NCBI GenBank assembly: GCA_033977485.1
Contig: CM066995.1
Coordinates: forward strand, 45,257,736-45,321,735
Origin: Hydrangea macrophylla
Lineage: Eukaryota; Streptophyta; Magnoliopsida; Cornales; Hydrangeaceae
Direction: 5' to 3'
Length of the DNA: 64,000 nucleotides
In this document: positions 63,282 through 64,000 of the stretch, in pieces
How positions within the stretch are numbered: the first letter of the stretch is position 1
Layout: each line of letters opens with the position of its first letter
Program-made: the position numbers and the translations under genes
Notes under the pieces: model-generated
What the model was told of the DNA's origin: nothing
Seen by the model: only the letters and a program-made list of their open reading frames with translations
The model's database searches: none

Positions 63282-64000
63282 ATGTCTGATTCGACCAAGA
63301 CCTCATCTGACGTTGTCCATATGCAAATCACCACCACTAAATTGAATGGGTCCAACTACTTGTTATGGGCTCAGGCTATCAAGGTTGCTCTTGGTGGTCG
63401 AAAGAAACTCAAGTATATTATGTTTGATCCCCCCTCCACAGATAGTAAAGAGTATGAAGATTGGGTTTCTGAAAATTATATTGTTATGTCTTGGTTGTGG
63501 AACAGTATGGAGTCGTCTATTTCTTCAAACGTGATGTTTTTATCTTCAGCCAAAGCAATCTGGGAGTCTATTCATGAGATGTTTTCAATGGATCAGAATG
63601 TTTCCCGTGTCTACGATGTTTATCAAAGTTTGTTCCTTATTCAATAGAATGACAAGCCAATTAGTGAGTACTATAGTTCATTCCAGGGTTTATTAGATGA
63701 GTTGACCCACTACCACCCGATTACCAATGATGTGGATGTGATTACGAAACAACGGGAGGAATTTTTATGTTTCTAAATTTCTTGCAGGGTTGAATCCTTC
63801 TCTTCAGTCTATTAAGTCCCCAATTTTGGCGGGGGATGACAACTTTTCCTCGTTGAGTAATGTGTATTCTCGCATCCTTCGGGTCACTACTGAGTCTTCT
63901 TCCATTTTTGAGTCATCAAGAAAAGATAATTCTGCTTTAGTTACATTTATCGGACATCAAGGGGGCTTTCATGGCCGAGGCAACTTTCCTCCTAATAATC
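63282..64000 (+). pseudogene. Copia gag, broken, 3' partial
   Basis: ATG 63282 starts MSDSTKTSSD. The capsid-type landmarks are LNGSNYLLWAQAIKVALGGR, KAIWESIHEMF and, after an in-frame TAG at 63645-63647 (probably from CAG), ISEYYSSFQGLLDEL. Near 63750 the frame shifts; the later part (VSKFLAGLNPSLQSIKS, VYSRILRVT, FHGRGNFPPN) reads one frame over and runs to the right edge. Gag would package the element RNA; with a stop and a frameshift this copy is inactive. An in-frame TTG upstream at 63180 extends the reading frame but not the protein family match, so ATG 63282 is preferred. Confidence 0.8.

Larger units (their letters stand above)
62570..64000 (+). mobile_element. Ty1/copia element with a very short LTR, 3' part outside the window
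   Basis: A 128-bp LTR (62570-62697, TGTTAGAATATTAG to CTCTTAACA) is followed at once by TGGTATTAGAGCC (primer site, initiator tRNA-Met with one change), a 570-bp C/A-rich leader and a gag ORF with lesions. The element runs off the right edge. The 5 bases before it, GTCTA, are the predicted target copy. Confidence 0.82.

Overview
The window is plant nuclear DNA, probably from a eudicot. It is a stack of nested LTR retrotransposons with one host gene, a GT-AG spliced nucleotide-sugar transporter. The retroelement clades (Athila, Tat, Tekay-like, SIRE-like), tRNA-Asp and initiator-tRNA-Met primer sites, and small Mutator, hAT and PIF/Harbinger elements are all plant-typical. There are no bacterial features, CRISPR arrays or rRNA/tRNA genes.

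Layout. 1-10101: right part of an Athila-type Ty3 element (RNase H end, integrase, a second ORF, long 3' noncoding region, polypurine tract, 3' LTR). Its second ORF is split by a 2,966-bp solo LTR (3264-6229, TSD GTGAG). 10102-17197: a decayed minus-strand Ty1/copia element of SIRE type with a second ORF, pol, gag, primer site and 5' LTR. 17198-18480: old Tat-like LTR debris. 18481-27746: a solo Tekay-like LTR (TSD GATGA) interrupted by a complete young non-autonomous Athila-like element at 19747-26848 (TSD CATGT, two 1,632-bp LTRs that look identical, one 572-aa ORF, no pol). 28685-30080: a non-autonomous Mutator-like element with a perfect 9-bp TSD. 30314-46931: a ten-exon gene for a UGNT1/SLC35D-like nucleotide-sugar transporter of 340 aa; its introns carry a TRIM, a solo copia LTR, a hAT MITE and decayed repeats. 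48316-51578: a PIF/Harbinger MITE, a 2-kb inverted-repeat element full of short palindromes, and two small Mutator MITEs. 52346-60056: a minus-strand large retrotransposon derivative (LARD) with 2.1-kb LTRs and a non-coding interior. 60057-62569: AT-rich sequence with a 353-bp tandem duplication. 62570-64000: start of a copia element with a 128-bp LTR and a broken gag.

Main observation. At least six retroelement sequences from four clades carry compact arrays of short CpG-rich palindromes. Three classes are perfect (core TTCGACCGGTCGAA, CAGTCGACTG, TTCGATCGATCGAA). A fourth is imperfect (CGGCA..TGCCG hairpins). Each perfect class is shared by two unrelated clades, while two homologous Tekay-like LTRs carry different classes at the same position. 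In the Athila, SIRE-like, copia solo and Tat LTRs the array lies about 35-110 bp upstream of a TATA box. The Athila and SIRE-like elements each repeat the module internally: palindrome array, TATA, pyrimidine-rich leader, AAACCCTA box, then the ATG of a second ORF of the same plant 'Transposase_32'-like type. This looks like an exchangeable promoter/ORF cassette moving between retrotransposon superfamilies and is the best candidate here for an undescribed system.

All calls come from reading the sequence; no alignment or database search was run.
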